From a virus, in IMG/VR virus record IMGVR_UViG_3300013004_003355, positions 1 to 47,248 of that record: DNA of 47,248 bases; one strand, written 5' to 3'. This document shows positions 1 through 7,648 of the stretch, piece after piece; within the stretch, counting starts at the first letter, position 1, and every line of letters starts with the position of its first letter. The notes below the pieces were generated by a model, which had not been told where the DNA came from, ran no database searches, and saw only the letters and a list, made by a program, of their open reading frames with translations. Position numbers and translations under genes: made by a program.

Positions 1-6
1 CTTAAA

Positions 7-1038
7 ATGCAAAAATTAGCAGGTGTAATTACTGAAGCTCAATACAATCAAAAAAAAAGATTAATTGAGAATCAATTAGAAGAAATATCATTATCTGGAG
101 CTTTAAATAAAGTTAAAGATAAGATAGCAAGTTTACCTGCTTTTGATAAACTTATTAATTCTGTTGTGACTAAAATGTCTGAAAAAGACAAAGAAAACTT
201 TAAAGCTAAATTTAATTTAGCTGAAGCTAAAGGTGCTCCTTCTTTAGAAGATATAATGACTAAAGTAGATGCTATCAACCTAGATAAAGATGCTAAAACT
301 CCTGAAGATTTAAAAGAAGGAGCTGAAGAAACAGTAGACAAAATAGCATACGAAGTTGTAAGATTAGTTAAAAATTTAACTGGTCTAAACCTATTAGCAT
401 TAGGTGGTCTTCCATTTGGATTTGTTATTAACTATTTAATAGATATGAGTCCATGGAGTTTCGGAGCATTCGTAGGCCCAGTTATTAGTTTAGTAGCATC
501 ATTAATAATCCATGGTATATCCAGAAAAATTTTAGGAATATCTCCAGATGATGAACTAATTGGAGAATCTGAAGACCAACAAGAAGCACCAACACCAGAA
601 AAAATAGCAAAAGATATTGCTAATAATATAGATCAATTAAAATCAAATCCTAAATTAAAAGCTATAGCTGATAAGATAGCTGCTGACCCAAAAGCAACAG
701 AAGAATTAAATAAAATATTAGCTAAATTTAATATTTCTTTAAATGAAGGAGATATTGATGTTAATCCTCAAGATGTTTATAAAATAGCTTTAGCTTTTGC
801 TAAAAAAGCAAAAACATTAGGTGAAGAAGAAGGTAATTATGGAGCATTATTTTTAGGTGGTTTATTTGGAGGAGGTGCTTTAGCTCGTTATATAGCTAGT
901 CTTGGAGATATTATAACCCCAGAAATGAAAATGTTAGGATATTCTCCGTCTCATATGACAGCTGCTGTCCTTGGAGGTTTAGCAGCCGCTGCTTTATTAA
1001 TGATAGGCCAGTATATATATGACAATTACAAAAAATAA
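7..1038 (+). CDS. Membrane-segment protein, possible internal head or ejected protein
   Basis: I do not recognise a family. The first visible ATG is at 7, but the frame is open to the window edge, so the true start may lie upstream. The 343 residues contain two hydrophobic pairs, about residues 123-175 (LNLLALGGLPFGFVINYLID and following) and 278-340, separated by a charged Lys/Glu/Ala-rich helical middle; it looks like a protein able to span a membrane. The N-terminus MQKLAGVITEAQ resembles a T4 capsid-targeting peptide ending in an (I/L)xE site for the prohead protease (ITE, then A), and a similar MQRLAGI sits at the C-terminus of the scaffold (15321-16382). I infer, weakly, a protein packed in the head and possibly ejected. 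It is followed by a strong hairpin at 1082-1123. Confidence 0.5.
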   Translation: MQKLAGVITEAQYNQKKRLIENQLEEISLSGALNKVKDKIASLPAFDKLINSVVTKMSEKDKENFKAKFNLAEAKGAPSLEDIMTKVDAINLDKDAKTPEDLKEGAEETVDKIAYEVVRLVKNLTGLNLLALGGLPFGFVINYLIDMSPWSFGAFVGPVISLVASLIIHGISRKILGISPDDELIGESEDQQEAPTPEKIAKDIANNIDQLKSNPKLKAIADKIAADPKATEELNKILAKFNISLNEGDIDVNPQDVYKIALAFAKKAKTLGEEEGNYGALFLGGLFGGGALARYIASLGDIITPEMKMLGYSPSHMTAAVLGGLAAAALLMIGQYIYDNYKK

Positions 1039-1081
1039 ATAACATATAGACAGATTCATAGCCTGTCGATTTAATAAAAAT

Positions 1082-1123
1082 ACTAAGGAGCTGTGGCCCA
1101 CCCAAAAGGTGGGCCACCTTAGT
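1082..1123 (+). terminator. GC-rich hairpin, probable terminator
   Basis: A perfect 10-bp stem GTGGCCCACC (1093-1102) / GGTGGGCCAC (1108-1117) with loop CAAAA is extended by ACTAAG/CTTAGT (1082-1087/1118-1123) across a five-base bulge. It closes the unit ending at 1038. The T-tract after it is poor, and the -33 box of the next promoter begins at its last base. A smaller hairpin GACAG/CTGTC lies at 1049-1067. Confidence 0.6.
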
Positions 1124-1153
1124 TTGGCTTTTAAAATAAATTTATTATATTAA
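1123..1153 (+). promoter_or_regulatory. Bacteroidota-type promoter for FAD oxidoreductase
   Basis: TTTGGCT (1123-1129) and TTATATTAA (1145-1153) are separated by 15 bases. They match the boxes seen five more times in this window and the Bacteroidota -33/-7 consensus. The start codon follows at 1160, so the leader would be very short. Confidence 0.55.
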
Positions 1154-1159
1154 TATTAT

Positions 1160-2440
1160 ATGAATAAGAAAATAGTAATTATAGGTGCGGGAGTAGCGGG
1201 TATAAACGCAGCTACTAAATTAGTCGATAACGGCTACCCAGGTGAATTAATCACCATTATAGACAAAGGAAATGATCCACATAATCGTTTACCTGAAGAG
1301 GTAATGACTGGTATGTTAGGCGCTGGTGGGTGGTCAGATGGTAAATTAACATACCATACTGCTATCGGAGGTGTACTATCAAAGTACTGCGGTGAAGAGA
1401 AAGCAATGGAATTAATGGATCAAGTTATTAGTAACTTTAGACGTTTCCATCCTAAACCAGAAGAAATATTTTGCTCTGACCCACAAGCAGAACCTGATTT
1501 TATTAAACCATATTTTGGATTACGTTTATTCCCAGTATGGCATATTGGTTCAAATTATCTACATGAAATTGCTAAAACATGGTATTCATATTTAATTAAC
1601 AAAGGTGTAAAATTTAAATGGAATACTGAAGTATCAGCCATTGATTTTAAAACTGAGTATATTGATATTAAGGATAGTTTAGAAGTAATATCATATGATG
1701 AATTAATATTTGCAGTAGGTAAATCAGGTATTGACTTTGGTAAAAAATTAGCAGACGAATATAACTTACCAACAGAACCAAAATCAGTACAAATTGGAGT
1801 TCGTTTTGAAGCACCACAAAAATACTTCCAAAAATTAATTGATGTTAGTTATGATTTTAAACTATATCAAAAATTCAATAATGTATCATTACGTTCATTT
1901 TGTACTAACAATAACGCAGCTTATGTAGCGGTAGAAGAAACATATAGTGATATTACTTATAATGGTCATGCTAAAAAAGGTGAAGAATTTAGAAATGATA
2001 TGACTAACTTTGGTATATTAATGGAAATTAAAGGTATTGAAAATCCATTTGAATGGTCAAGAGAAGTAGTAAGTAAATTACAATTTAGAAATATTGGGTT
2101 ATATTATAGTCCATCTCGTACACCATCACAAACATCTGAAGGTGAAAGTATTAATACAGTTCAAGTTGGTAATCTAAACCAATTTAAAGAAGTAATGGGT
2201 GAATATGCTGATTACATTATTAACTTTATTGACCAAATGAATAAAATATTTAAGTTTGGTAATGATTGGGGAATGTATATACCTGAAGTTAAGTATTTAA
2301 GTCCTGAACCATTAGTAGATTATAAAAACTTAGCATTAACTGATTATCCTAATGTGCATTTTGTAGGAGATGCTTTATCTGCTCGTGGAATTACAGTAAG
2401 TGGAGCGCAAGGAATATATGTAGCTGAGTCGCTCTTATAA
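1160..2440 (+). CDS. FAD-dependent oxidoreductase (COG2509-like)
   Basis: A 426-residue flavoprotein. The N-terminus has a Rossmann dinucleotide fold with GAGVAG (Gly9, Gly11, Gly14) followed by an acidic residue after the second strand (ITIIDKG). GAGGWSDGKLTYHT at about residues 53-66 matches the GAGxxSDGKL segment of uncharacterised FAD-dependent dehydrogenases (COG2509). The C-terminus VHFVGDALSARGITVSGAQG is the usual second FAD contact (GD...G.....A...G). Substrate is unknown. It stands alone between a terminator-like hairpin and a terminator, under its own host-type promoter, so it is probably expressed before the structural genes. It is an auxiliary metabolic-type gene for a phage; family is fairly sure, function not. 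Confidence 0.8.
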   Translation: MNKKIVIIGAGVAGINAATKLVDNGYPGELITIIDKGNDPHNRLPEEVMTGMLGAGGWSDGKLTYHTAIGGVLSKYCGEEKAMELMDQVISNFRRFHPKPEEIFCSDPQAEPDFIKPYFGLRLFPVWHIGSNYLHEIAKTWYSYLINKGVKFKWNTEVSAIDFKTEYIDIKDSLEVISYDELIFAVGKSGIDFGKKLADEYNLPTEPKSVQIGVRFEAPQKYFQKLIDVSYDFKLYQKFNNVSLRSFCTNNNAAYVAVEETYSDITYNGHAKKGEEFRNDMTNFGILMEIKGIENPFEWSREVVSKLQFRNIGLYYSPSRTPSQTSEGESINTVQVGNLNQFKEVMGEYADYIINFIDQMNKIFKFGNDWGMYIPEVKYLSPEPLVDYKNLALTDYPNVHFVGDALSARGITVSGAQGIYVAESLL

Positions 2441-2464
2441 AGACTATACATAACATTTGACATG

Positions 2465-2491
2465 AAGGGTTTGGCTTTGCCGGACCCTTTT
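2465..2491 (+). terminator. Intrinsic terminator overlapping a promoter
   Basis: AAGGGTTTGGC (2465-2475), loop TTT, GCCGGACCCTT (2479-2489): an 11-bp stem with two T.G wobbles, followed by TT, G, TT. It ends the oxidoreductase unit. Its left arm contains the TTTGGC box of the next promoter. Confidence 0.7.
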
Positions 2492-2501
2492 GTTATATTT
2501 A
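2470..2501 (+). promoter_or_regulatory. Bacteroidota-type promoter for VWA peptidase gene
   Basis: TTTGGCT (2470-2476), 16 bases, TTATATTTA (2493-2501). This is the best match to TTTG...TAnnTTTG (TATATTTA) in the window. Start codon at 2521. Confidence 0.7.
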
Positions 2502-2520
2502 GCTATAATTATAAATACTT

Positions 2521-3714
2521 ATGGCGAATTTACAAGAAGACCTATCAAGAATAGGCAAACAATTAATGTTTAGTGAACCATTCTACGGTATATTCATGTC
2601 AACTCTTAATAAAGTTGTAAGAAAGGATTTACCTACTGCTGGAGTTTCTAAAAATAACATTAATTATCAACTAGCTATCAATGAGGAATTTTGGAACTCA
2701 TTAGATAATGACAAAAAGAAGATAGGTCTATTAAAACATGAGCTACTTCATATATGTTTTAACCACTTAGAAGATAGAGAGTGGTTTCCTAATCATGAAT
2801 TACATAATATAGCTGCGGATTTAGAAATTAATCAATATCTAACACCAGAGTATTATCCAACAGATGATATTATATTATTATCGTCATTTCCCGAATTAAA
2901 TCTACCTGAGAAAGCTGGTACTAAAGTGTATTATGGATTGTTACAACAAGCATTAGATAAAGGTACAAGTCCATCATTACAAGCATTAATGGATAGTTTA
3001 ACAGGAATGGATGGTGGTTTACACCCAACATGGAAAGAATTTGATGGTATGGGTGAAGCTGATGCCAAATTAGCTAAAGCGCAAATTGAACATCAAATTA
3101 AAGAAATTGTTAATTCACAAAATAATCAAGGTAGAGGATTCATACCTGATGAATTACAAAGTTGGATTGATAATATGTTTGAAGAAACAGAATCTTCATA
3201 TGATTGGAAGTCATATTTTAGACGATTCTGTGGTACATCTTCAAAAACATATACTAAAAAAACAAGACGTAAACTAAATAAACGTTTCCAAGAAAACCCA
3301 GCATTGAAAATCAAAACTAAAAAGAAAATATTAGTAGGAGTTGACACATCAGGTTCAGTTGGTGAAAAAGATTTAATTGAGTTCTTTAATGAAATTAATC
3401 ACATGTATAAAACTGGTGTATCAATTACTGTAGCTGAAGGTGATGCTGATATTCATAATGTATATGAGTATAAAGGAGATGTGCCTGACAAAATAACAGG
3501 TAGAGGTGGTACTGATATGAATCCATTTATTACATATTTTAATAAGCATAGGGAGTTTAACAGCTTAATCATATTAACTGATGGCTATATAGGCGAAAAT
3601 GAAGTTAAGACATTTAAACCAATGATGATGGTTATATGTTCAAATGGTGATGATATAGAAACAGTAAAAGGAAATGGATGGGGCCACACAATCAAGATAA
3701 GTTTGGCTTCTTAA
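2521..3714 (+). CDS. VWA-domain metallopeptidase-like protein (DUF2201/COG3864 type)
   Basis: A 397-residue two-domain protein. The N-terminal half holds a zinc-peptidase signature HELLH (His73, Glu74, His77), followed by the helix NIAADLEINQYL, which supplies acidic candidates for a third ligand. The C-terminal half is a von Willebrand A fold: KILVGVDTSGSVGE has the MIDAS motif DTSGS (Asp275), GRGGTDMNPF has the conserved Thr, and LIILTDGYIGE the last strand. This layout is typical of DUF2201-type predicted metal-dependent peptidases, which are usually encoded next to a MoxR ATPase, as here (gene at 3753). The likely role is an ATPase-coupled protein-remodelling or cleavage system acting in the infected cell; the target is unknown. 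Its last codons (S-L-A-S) contain the -33 box of the next promoter. Confidence 0.82.
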   Translation: MANLQEDLSRIGKQLMFSEPFYGIFMSTLNKVVRKDLPTAGVSKNNINYQLAINEEFWNSLDNDKKKIGLLKHELLHICFNHLEDREWFPNHELHNIAADLEINQYLTPEYYPTDDIILLSSFPELNLPEKAGTKVYYGLLQQALDKGTSPSLQALMDSLTGMDGGLHPTWKEFDGMGEADAKLAKAQIEHQIKEIVNSQNNQGRGFIPDELQSWIDNMFEETESSYDWKSYFRRFCGTSSKTYTKKTRRKLNKRFQENPALKIKTKKKILVGVDTSGSVGEKDLIEFFNEINHMYKTGVSITVAEGDADIHNVYEYKGDVPDKITGRGGTDMNPFITYFNKHREFNSLIILTDGYIGENEVKTFKPMMMVICSNGDDIETVKGNGWGHTIKISLAS

Positions 3715-3733
3715 AATACAAATGTTATATTTA
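3702..3733 (+). promoter_or_regulatory. Bacteroidota-type promoter for MoxR gene
   Basis: TTTGGCT (3702-3708, inside the 3' end of the VWA gene), 16 bases, TTATATTTA (3725-3733). Start codon at 3753, preceded by AAAGGTT. Confidence 0.7.
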
Positions 3734-3752
3734 ATTAAAATAAATAAAGGTT

Positions 3753-4946
3753 ATGGCAAAACAAAAAACAAAACACGCTGAAGTGTCTCTAAACATTAAA
3801 GAGGCAAAACAATTCTTAAAACACATTATAAATAACAATCGTTATTTACAATCGAATGGTAAGTTACCTGTAGCCGTTGAGGTAGTTGGTGACTCTGGTA
3901 TTGGTAAAACATCAACAATTTTACAATTAGCCAAAGAAACAGATCTAAACTTTGTTAAGTTGAACTTAGCTCAAATTGAGGAGCTAGGTGACTTAGTAGG
4001 TTTTCCAATCCGCCAATTTGAAGTATGTAAAACTGATAATGACTGTTTATGGATTGACGAACATGCAGTAGAAGAGTATACTAAACAAGGTTACAAATTT
4101 ACAGGTCTAAATCGTATGAGTTACTGTCCACCTGAATGGATTAGTGGCAAAACTAATGGAGGTATCTTATTATTAGATGACTGGAACCGCGCTGATGTTA
4201 GGTTTATTCAAGCTGTTATGGAGTTAATTGATAGACAACAGTATATTAGTTGGACATTACCTAAAGATTGGCATATTATATTAACAAGTAACCCGGATAA
4301 TGGAGACTATTTAGTTAATAGTATTGATAGTGCTCAAAAAACACGATTCATCTCAGTTAATCTTAAATTTGATATTAATTGTTGGAGTGAGTGGGCTGAA
4401 GATGCTACAATAGATAGTAGATGTATTAACTTCTTACTTAAACATCCAGAATTGGTATCAACTAATACTAACTCAAGAAGTATTACAACATTCTTTAATT
4501 CAATCTCATCATTAAATTCATTTGATAGTGAGTTAGGTTTAATTCAAATGATTGGTGAGGGTAGTGTTGGGCCTGAGTTCACAACTATGTTCACAATGTT
4601 TATTAATAATAAATTAGATAAAATCATCTCACCAGAAACTATTATGACTCATGAAAGTGAGGAGTATGTTTTAAATACTTTAAAAGGTATTATTGGTAAG
4701 GGTGATAAATATAGAGCAGATTTAGCATCAATTTTATCAACTCGTATTGTTAACTTTAGCTCATATTATGCTAAGAATAATAAAGTTGAAAAACCATATA
4801 TTGATCGTTTAGCGTTTTTAATGAATGAAGAGTTGTTTGCTATGGATTTAAAATATAAAATTGTAAAAACAACTTACAATAACAACCCATCAGCTTTTAA
4901 ATCATTAATGTTAAATAAAACTTTAATTCAATTTTTAACTAAGTAA
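3753..4946 (+). CDS. MoxR-type AAA+ ATPase
   Basis: A 397-residue AAA+ protein of the MoxR/AAA_5 type. Walker A is GDSGIGKT (46-53). Walker B is ILLLDDWNRAD (138-148), where MoxR proteins usually have DEINRA, so the catalytic Glu position reads Asp/Trp here. Sensor 1 is LTSNPDN (177-183) and a possible arginine finger is TRFI (197-200). The C-terminal helical part is longer than a bare AAA module. MoxR ATPases work with VWA proteins as chaperones or effector-activating machines, and the upstream gene encodes exactly such a partner. The downstream gene follows after two bases and is probably cotranscribed. Confidence 0.85.
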   Translation: MAKQKTKHAEVSLNIKEAKQFLKHIINNNRYLQSNGKLPVAVEVVGDSGIGKTSTILQLAKETDLNFVKLNLAQIEELGDLVGFPIRQFEVCKTDNDCLWIDEHAVEEYTKQGYKFTGLNRMSYCPPEWISGKTNGGILLLDDWNRADVRFIQAVMELIDRQQYISWTLPKDWHIILTSNPDNGDYLVNSIDSAQKTRFISVNLKFDINCWSEWAEDATIDSRCINFLLKHPELVSTNTNSRSITTFFNSISSLNSFDSELGLIQMIGEGSVGPEFTTMFTMFINNKLDKIISPETIMTHESEEYVLNTLKGIIGKGDKYRADLASILSTRIVNFSSYYAKNNKVEKPYIDRLAFLMNEELFAMDLKYKIVKTTYNNNPSAFKSLMLNKTLIQFLTK

Positions 4947-4948
4947 TT

Positions 4949-6058
4949 ATGAAAAATCAAAATATAGGACATTTAACAACTGTTAATTCTGGTCACCCTC
5001 ACCGCATCGAAATATTTAATGTAGGTTACAATTTAATAGGAGGTATTATACCTGAAGATTATCAAACTAAAATTAAAAATTTCTTAAATGAAATAAAAGA
5101 TAATAAATTAACTGATGACAGTGCAGTATATATTACTCCATTATCTGAGTTACCTTCATATAAACTTAAAAATTATATTGAAGAAAATAAGTTAAATATA
5201 ACTACTGCTCGTAAACTTGAGAAATTAGATACTCTAATTATTAATAAAGAATTTATTGAAAATCATTACCATAATATTACAGTATGGGATAGTCTTACAA
5301 GAACATATTTAACTAATCATATAACTGACTATTTAGTATTTCCAATAAATGTTTTAATAGAAGATCCTAAATTTAAAAAACATATCAATCCAATGAAAAA
5401 TAAATGGAATGATATAACTATAAAAGGAAAAAAACATATTACTCATTATTGTGTATCAATGAATGAATATAATAATATATGTTCTAAAATTCCTGCCTTC
5501 CAAACTATTAAAGATAAAGCTACAATACATAGAGGAATTAGACTTGAAGGATCACACGGTTCTAAAAAAGCATTTGATAGTTTAGAGTTTTATATTAATC
5601 TATTAGATAATGTTAAAAAACATAATTTAAAAGTTGTATTTGATTCAAATGTAAATGAAGATATTAATAAAGGATTAGTTATTGATTTTGATATATTCCA
5701 AAATTTATATGGAATGTTAAAAAGTACTGATACTGGTAATTGGGAGGTAGCAAAAGAAATTATTGCTAACTGTGAGTTTGAAGCATCAAAATCTTATATT
5801 ATAGCTTTATATAATATGTTTATGGATTTGCGTAAAACAAGTCCTAATAAAAATTATAATTTAGTTAAAAAAGTATTAGATACTAAAAAATTAGGCATAA
5901 GAATACAATATAGAGGATATGTTCCGGCATTTGAATCATTGTTAGCACATTTTAGTGATAAATGTCCTGAGTTGATCCCACAATTAATGCCTTGTTTAAT
6001 TTATCGTATAAACGACTTAGCTAAAAAAGAAGTAATTAAAGAGATAACACTTGCCTAA
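4949..6058 (+). CDS. Unknown third protein of the MoxR/VWA operon
   Basis: No family recognised. The 369-residue protein starts two bases after the MoxR stop and has no promoter of its own, so it is almost certainly cotranscribed with the ATPase. It is Lys/Asn/Ile-rich, without signal peptide or clear membrane segment. HPHRIEIFNVGYNLIGGIIP lies near the N-terminus and a helical region with several Cys near the C-terminus (about 345-350). The constant association suggests it is the adaptor, substrate or effector of the ATPase, as in ternary MoxR/VWA systems, but that is inference from context only. A structural role is not excluded. Confidence 0.6.
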   Translation: MKNQNIGHLTTVNSGHPHRIEIFNVGYNLIGGIIPEDYQTKIKNFLNEIKDNKLTDDSAVYITPLSELPSYKLKNYIEENKLNITTARKLEKLDTLIINKEFIENHYHNITVWDSLTRTYLTNHITDYLVFPINVLIEDPKFKKHINPMKNKWNDITIKGKKHITHYCVSMNEYNNICSKIPAFQTIKDKATIHRGIRLEGSHGSKKAFDSLEFYINLLDNVKKHNLKVVFDSNVNEDINKGLVIDFDIFQNLYGMLKSTDTGNWEVAKEIIANCEFEASKSYIIALYNMFMDLRKTSPNKNYNLVKKVLDTKKLGIRIQYRGYVPAFESLLAHFSDKCPELIPQLMPCLIYRINDLAKKEVIKEITLA

Positions 6059-6066
6059 TATTTATA
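6059..6066 (+). promoter_or_regulatory. Late promoter motif TATTTATA
   Basis: TATTTATA follows the stop codon at 6058 and lies 14 bases before the ATG at 6081. No TTTGGCT box lies upstream. Confidence 0.6.
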
Positions 6067-6080
6067 CGTAAACAATATTA

Positions 6081-6563
6081 ATGGCTAAAGTAGTACTTTT
6101 AAGTTGTACCAAATCAAAGACTAAACATGCAGCTCCAGCACAGGAGCTGTATTCTGCTTCTCCAATGTTCCAAAAAACATTAGAATATGGTAAATCACTC
6201 AAACCAGATAAAATGTATATCTTATCTGCTAAACATCATTTAGTTCCTTTAACTAAGAAATTAGAACCTTACGATAAAACTCTTAAGGAAATGCCTAAAG
6301 ATGAGAAAGAAAAATGGGGTGAAGAAACAATTAAACAGATGAAGTCAGCAGGTATTAATCCTGAAAAAGATCAATTTGTATTCTTAACAGGAAGCGAGTA
6401 CATGAAACCATTAGCCAAATACATCCCAGATGGCAATACAGAAAAACCAATGGAAGGTAAACGTTTTGGAGAGCGTTTAAAGTGGTTAAACTCACAAGTA
6501 CAAAAATTAACTGAAGCATTTAAACGTTTAAAAAATCTTATATATGAAAGTCTCAAAAAATAA
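6081..6563 (+). CDS. DUF6884-like protein
   Basis: A 160-residue cytosolic protein. The N-terminus MAKVVLLSCTKSKTKHAAPA, then ELYSASPMFQKTLEYGKSL, and YILSAKHHLVPLTKKLEPYD match the pattern I associate with DUF6884 (SC.K.K...PA.ELY.S..F.K...YA, then LSAKHGLV....PYD). The biochemical activity is not established; a nucleobase/nucleoside-related role has been suggested for such proteins, but I cannot support it from this sequence. It has a late-type promoter, unlike its accessory neighbours, so it may act during DNA packaging or maturation. The next gene starts within its last 20 bases. Confidence 0.65.
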   Translation: MAKVVLLSCTKSKTKHAAPAQELYSASPMFQKTLEYGKSLKPDKMYILSAKHHLVPLTKKLEPYDKTLKEMPKDEKEKWGEETIKQMKSAGINPEKDQFVFLTGSEYMKPLAKYIPDGNTEKPMEGKRFGERLKWLNSQVQKLTEAFKRLKNLIYESLKK

Positions 6564-6783
6564 ATTAAACGAATATATTCAATTATATTTAAACGACTTA
6601 GAAGACTATGGCGACAGTCAAACTGATTTATTAATAGCTGAATCAACATTAAATACATTCAAGTTATTATTAGTTGAATCTAATCAAGATGTTCCAACTA
6701 TATTACGTGAAGCTATAACAAAGTCAGAACATGAACAGCGTGAAGTGTTTGAAGATTTCTTAGATTATCTAGAAAATATATAA
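6544..6783 (+). CDS. Small acidic hypothetical protein
   Basis: A 79-residue protein, probably all helical, with an acidic C-terminal half (EHEQREVFEDFLDYLENI). The ATG lies inside the end of the DUF6884-like gene (20-base overlap, different frame), so translation is probably coupled. Function unknown. The N-terminus MKVSKNKLNEYIQLYLNDLE recalls short helical leaders in other proteins of this phage. A host-type promoter begins seven bases after its stop. Confidence 0.6.
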   Translation: MKVSKNKLNEYIQLYLNDLEDYGDSQTDLLIAESTLNTFKLLLVESNQDVPTILREAITKSEHEQREVFEDFLDYLENI

Positions 6784-6789
6784 CACTTG

Positions 6790-6821
6790 TTTGGCTATTA
6801 GGGATAAAGATGTTATATTTA
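6790..6821 (+). promoter_or_regulatory. Bacteroidota-type promoter for 6839-8175 cluster
   Basis: TTTGGCT (6790-6796), 16 bases, TTATATTTA (6813-6821), start codon at 6839. It is nearly identical in layout to the promoters at 2470 and 3702. Confidence 0.7.
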
Positions 6822-6838
6822 ATAAATAAATTAATAAC

Positions 6839-7093
6839 ATGAAAGAAGTAAAACCATTAGTTGTAGATGAAACATTAAAAACAAAAAAATTCACATCACC
6901 TGACGGCACAGTACGTCATATTAAAGATGGTAAGTTACATAACTGGGAAGGCCCAGCATTAATTACACCAGAAGGTAAAGAAGAATATTATATTAATGGT
7001 GTTCAACATACTAAGGACAGTCATAAAAAAGCTAGAAAAGATGGAGTTGGATTACCATGGTATAAATCAGGTGTAGCTAAACAAAGATTCTAA
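6839..7093 (+). CDS. MORN-like repeat small protein
   Basis: An 84-residue protein with one or two units of the type DGTVRHIKDGKLHNWEGPAL / TPEGKEEYYINGVQH. These match the common phage pattern (DG...W..NGK.HR.DGPA.....G...YY.NG..H), related to MORN-type beta repeats. Function is unknown; such proteins are often found among accessory phage genes. It is first in a three-gene unit; the next ATG follows its stop codon directly (TAAATG). Confidence 0.65.
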   Translation: MKEVKPLVVDETLKTKKFTSPDGTVRHIKDGKLHNWEGPALITPEGKEEYYINGVQHTKDSHKKARKDGVGLPWYKSGVAKQRF

Positions 7094-7648
7094 ATGAAAA
7101 TAGGTTTTATTCTTCCTGGACGAGAGTTTTCAGAAAAATTTATAAACAGTTGGACAAGTACATTAAAATCAATCCCTAAAGAATGGGATTGGTTTCTAGT
7201 TACTGGGTATGTTCCAAATGTATTCTATAATAGACAAGCATTACTTGATAGAGCTAAAATGTTAAGACCAACTCACTATATGTGGATTGATAGTGATCAA
7301 GTATTTAATTTTCAAATGCTTGAAAGACTAATAAATCATAACTTACCTATAGTCTCAGGGATATATAAGAAAACACCAGATATATTTGCTTGCTGTGGGC
7401 TAGATGGTCGAACATTAACTGTTAATGATATTGAAGGACAAACGGATTTAATTGAGGTTAAAGCAAATGGAATGGGTTTTATGTTAGTTAAACGTGAAGT
7501 ACTTGATTATATAGTTGATCCATTTGAACCTATTGATCCTGATCAATGGGAAGATTTTACTTTTCAAGAAAAAGCTAGGCAAAGAGGATTTAAGTCATAT
7601 ATTGATCCTACAATTATAGTAGGACATGAAAAAAAGATAGTATTATGA
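7094..7648 (+). CDS. GT-A glycosyltransferase-like protein
   Basis: A 184-residue protein with the N-terminal strand MKIGFILPGREFS and a metal-binding DxD-type motif in THYMWIDSDQVF (Asp66, Asp68). NHNLPIVSGIYKKTPD and GMGFMLVKREVLD follow, as in short GT-A glycosyltransferases of phages and cell-surface clusters. It is short for the family, with no membrane segment. It could glycosylate phage DNA, a virion protein or a host surface glycan; the sequence does not decide. It directly abuts the MORN-like gene and overlaps the downstream kinase by ATGA, so the three are one operon. Confidence 0.72.
   Translation: MKIGFILPGREFSEKFINSWTSTLKSIPKEWDWFLVTGYVPNVFYNRQALLDRAKMLRPTHYMWIDSDQVFNFQMLERLINHNLPIVSGIYKKTPDIFACCGLDGRTLTVNDIEGQTDLIEVKANGMGFMLVKREVLDYIVDPFEPIDPDQWEDFTFQEKARQRGFKSYIDPTIIVGHEKKIVL

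Noticed and set aside
2510-2517. Canonical T4-type late box TATAAATA on the + strand
   Set aside because: It lies only three bases before the ATG at 2521, too near for a promoter, and the gene has a good two-box promoter upstream.
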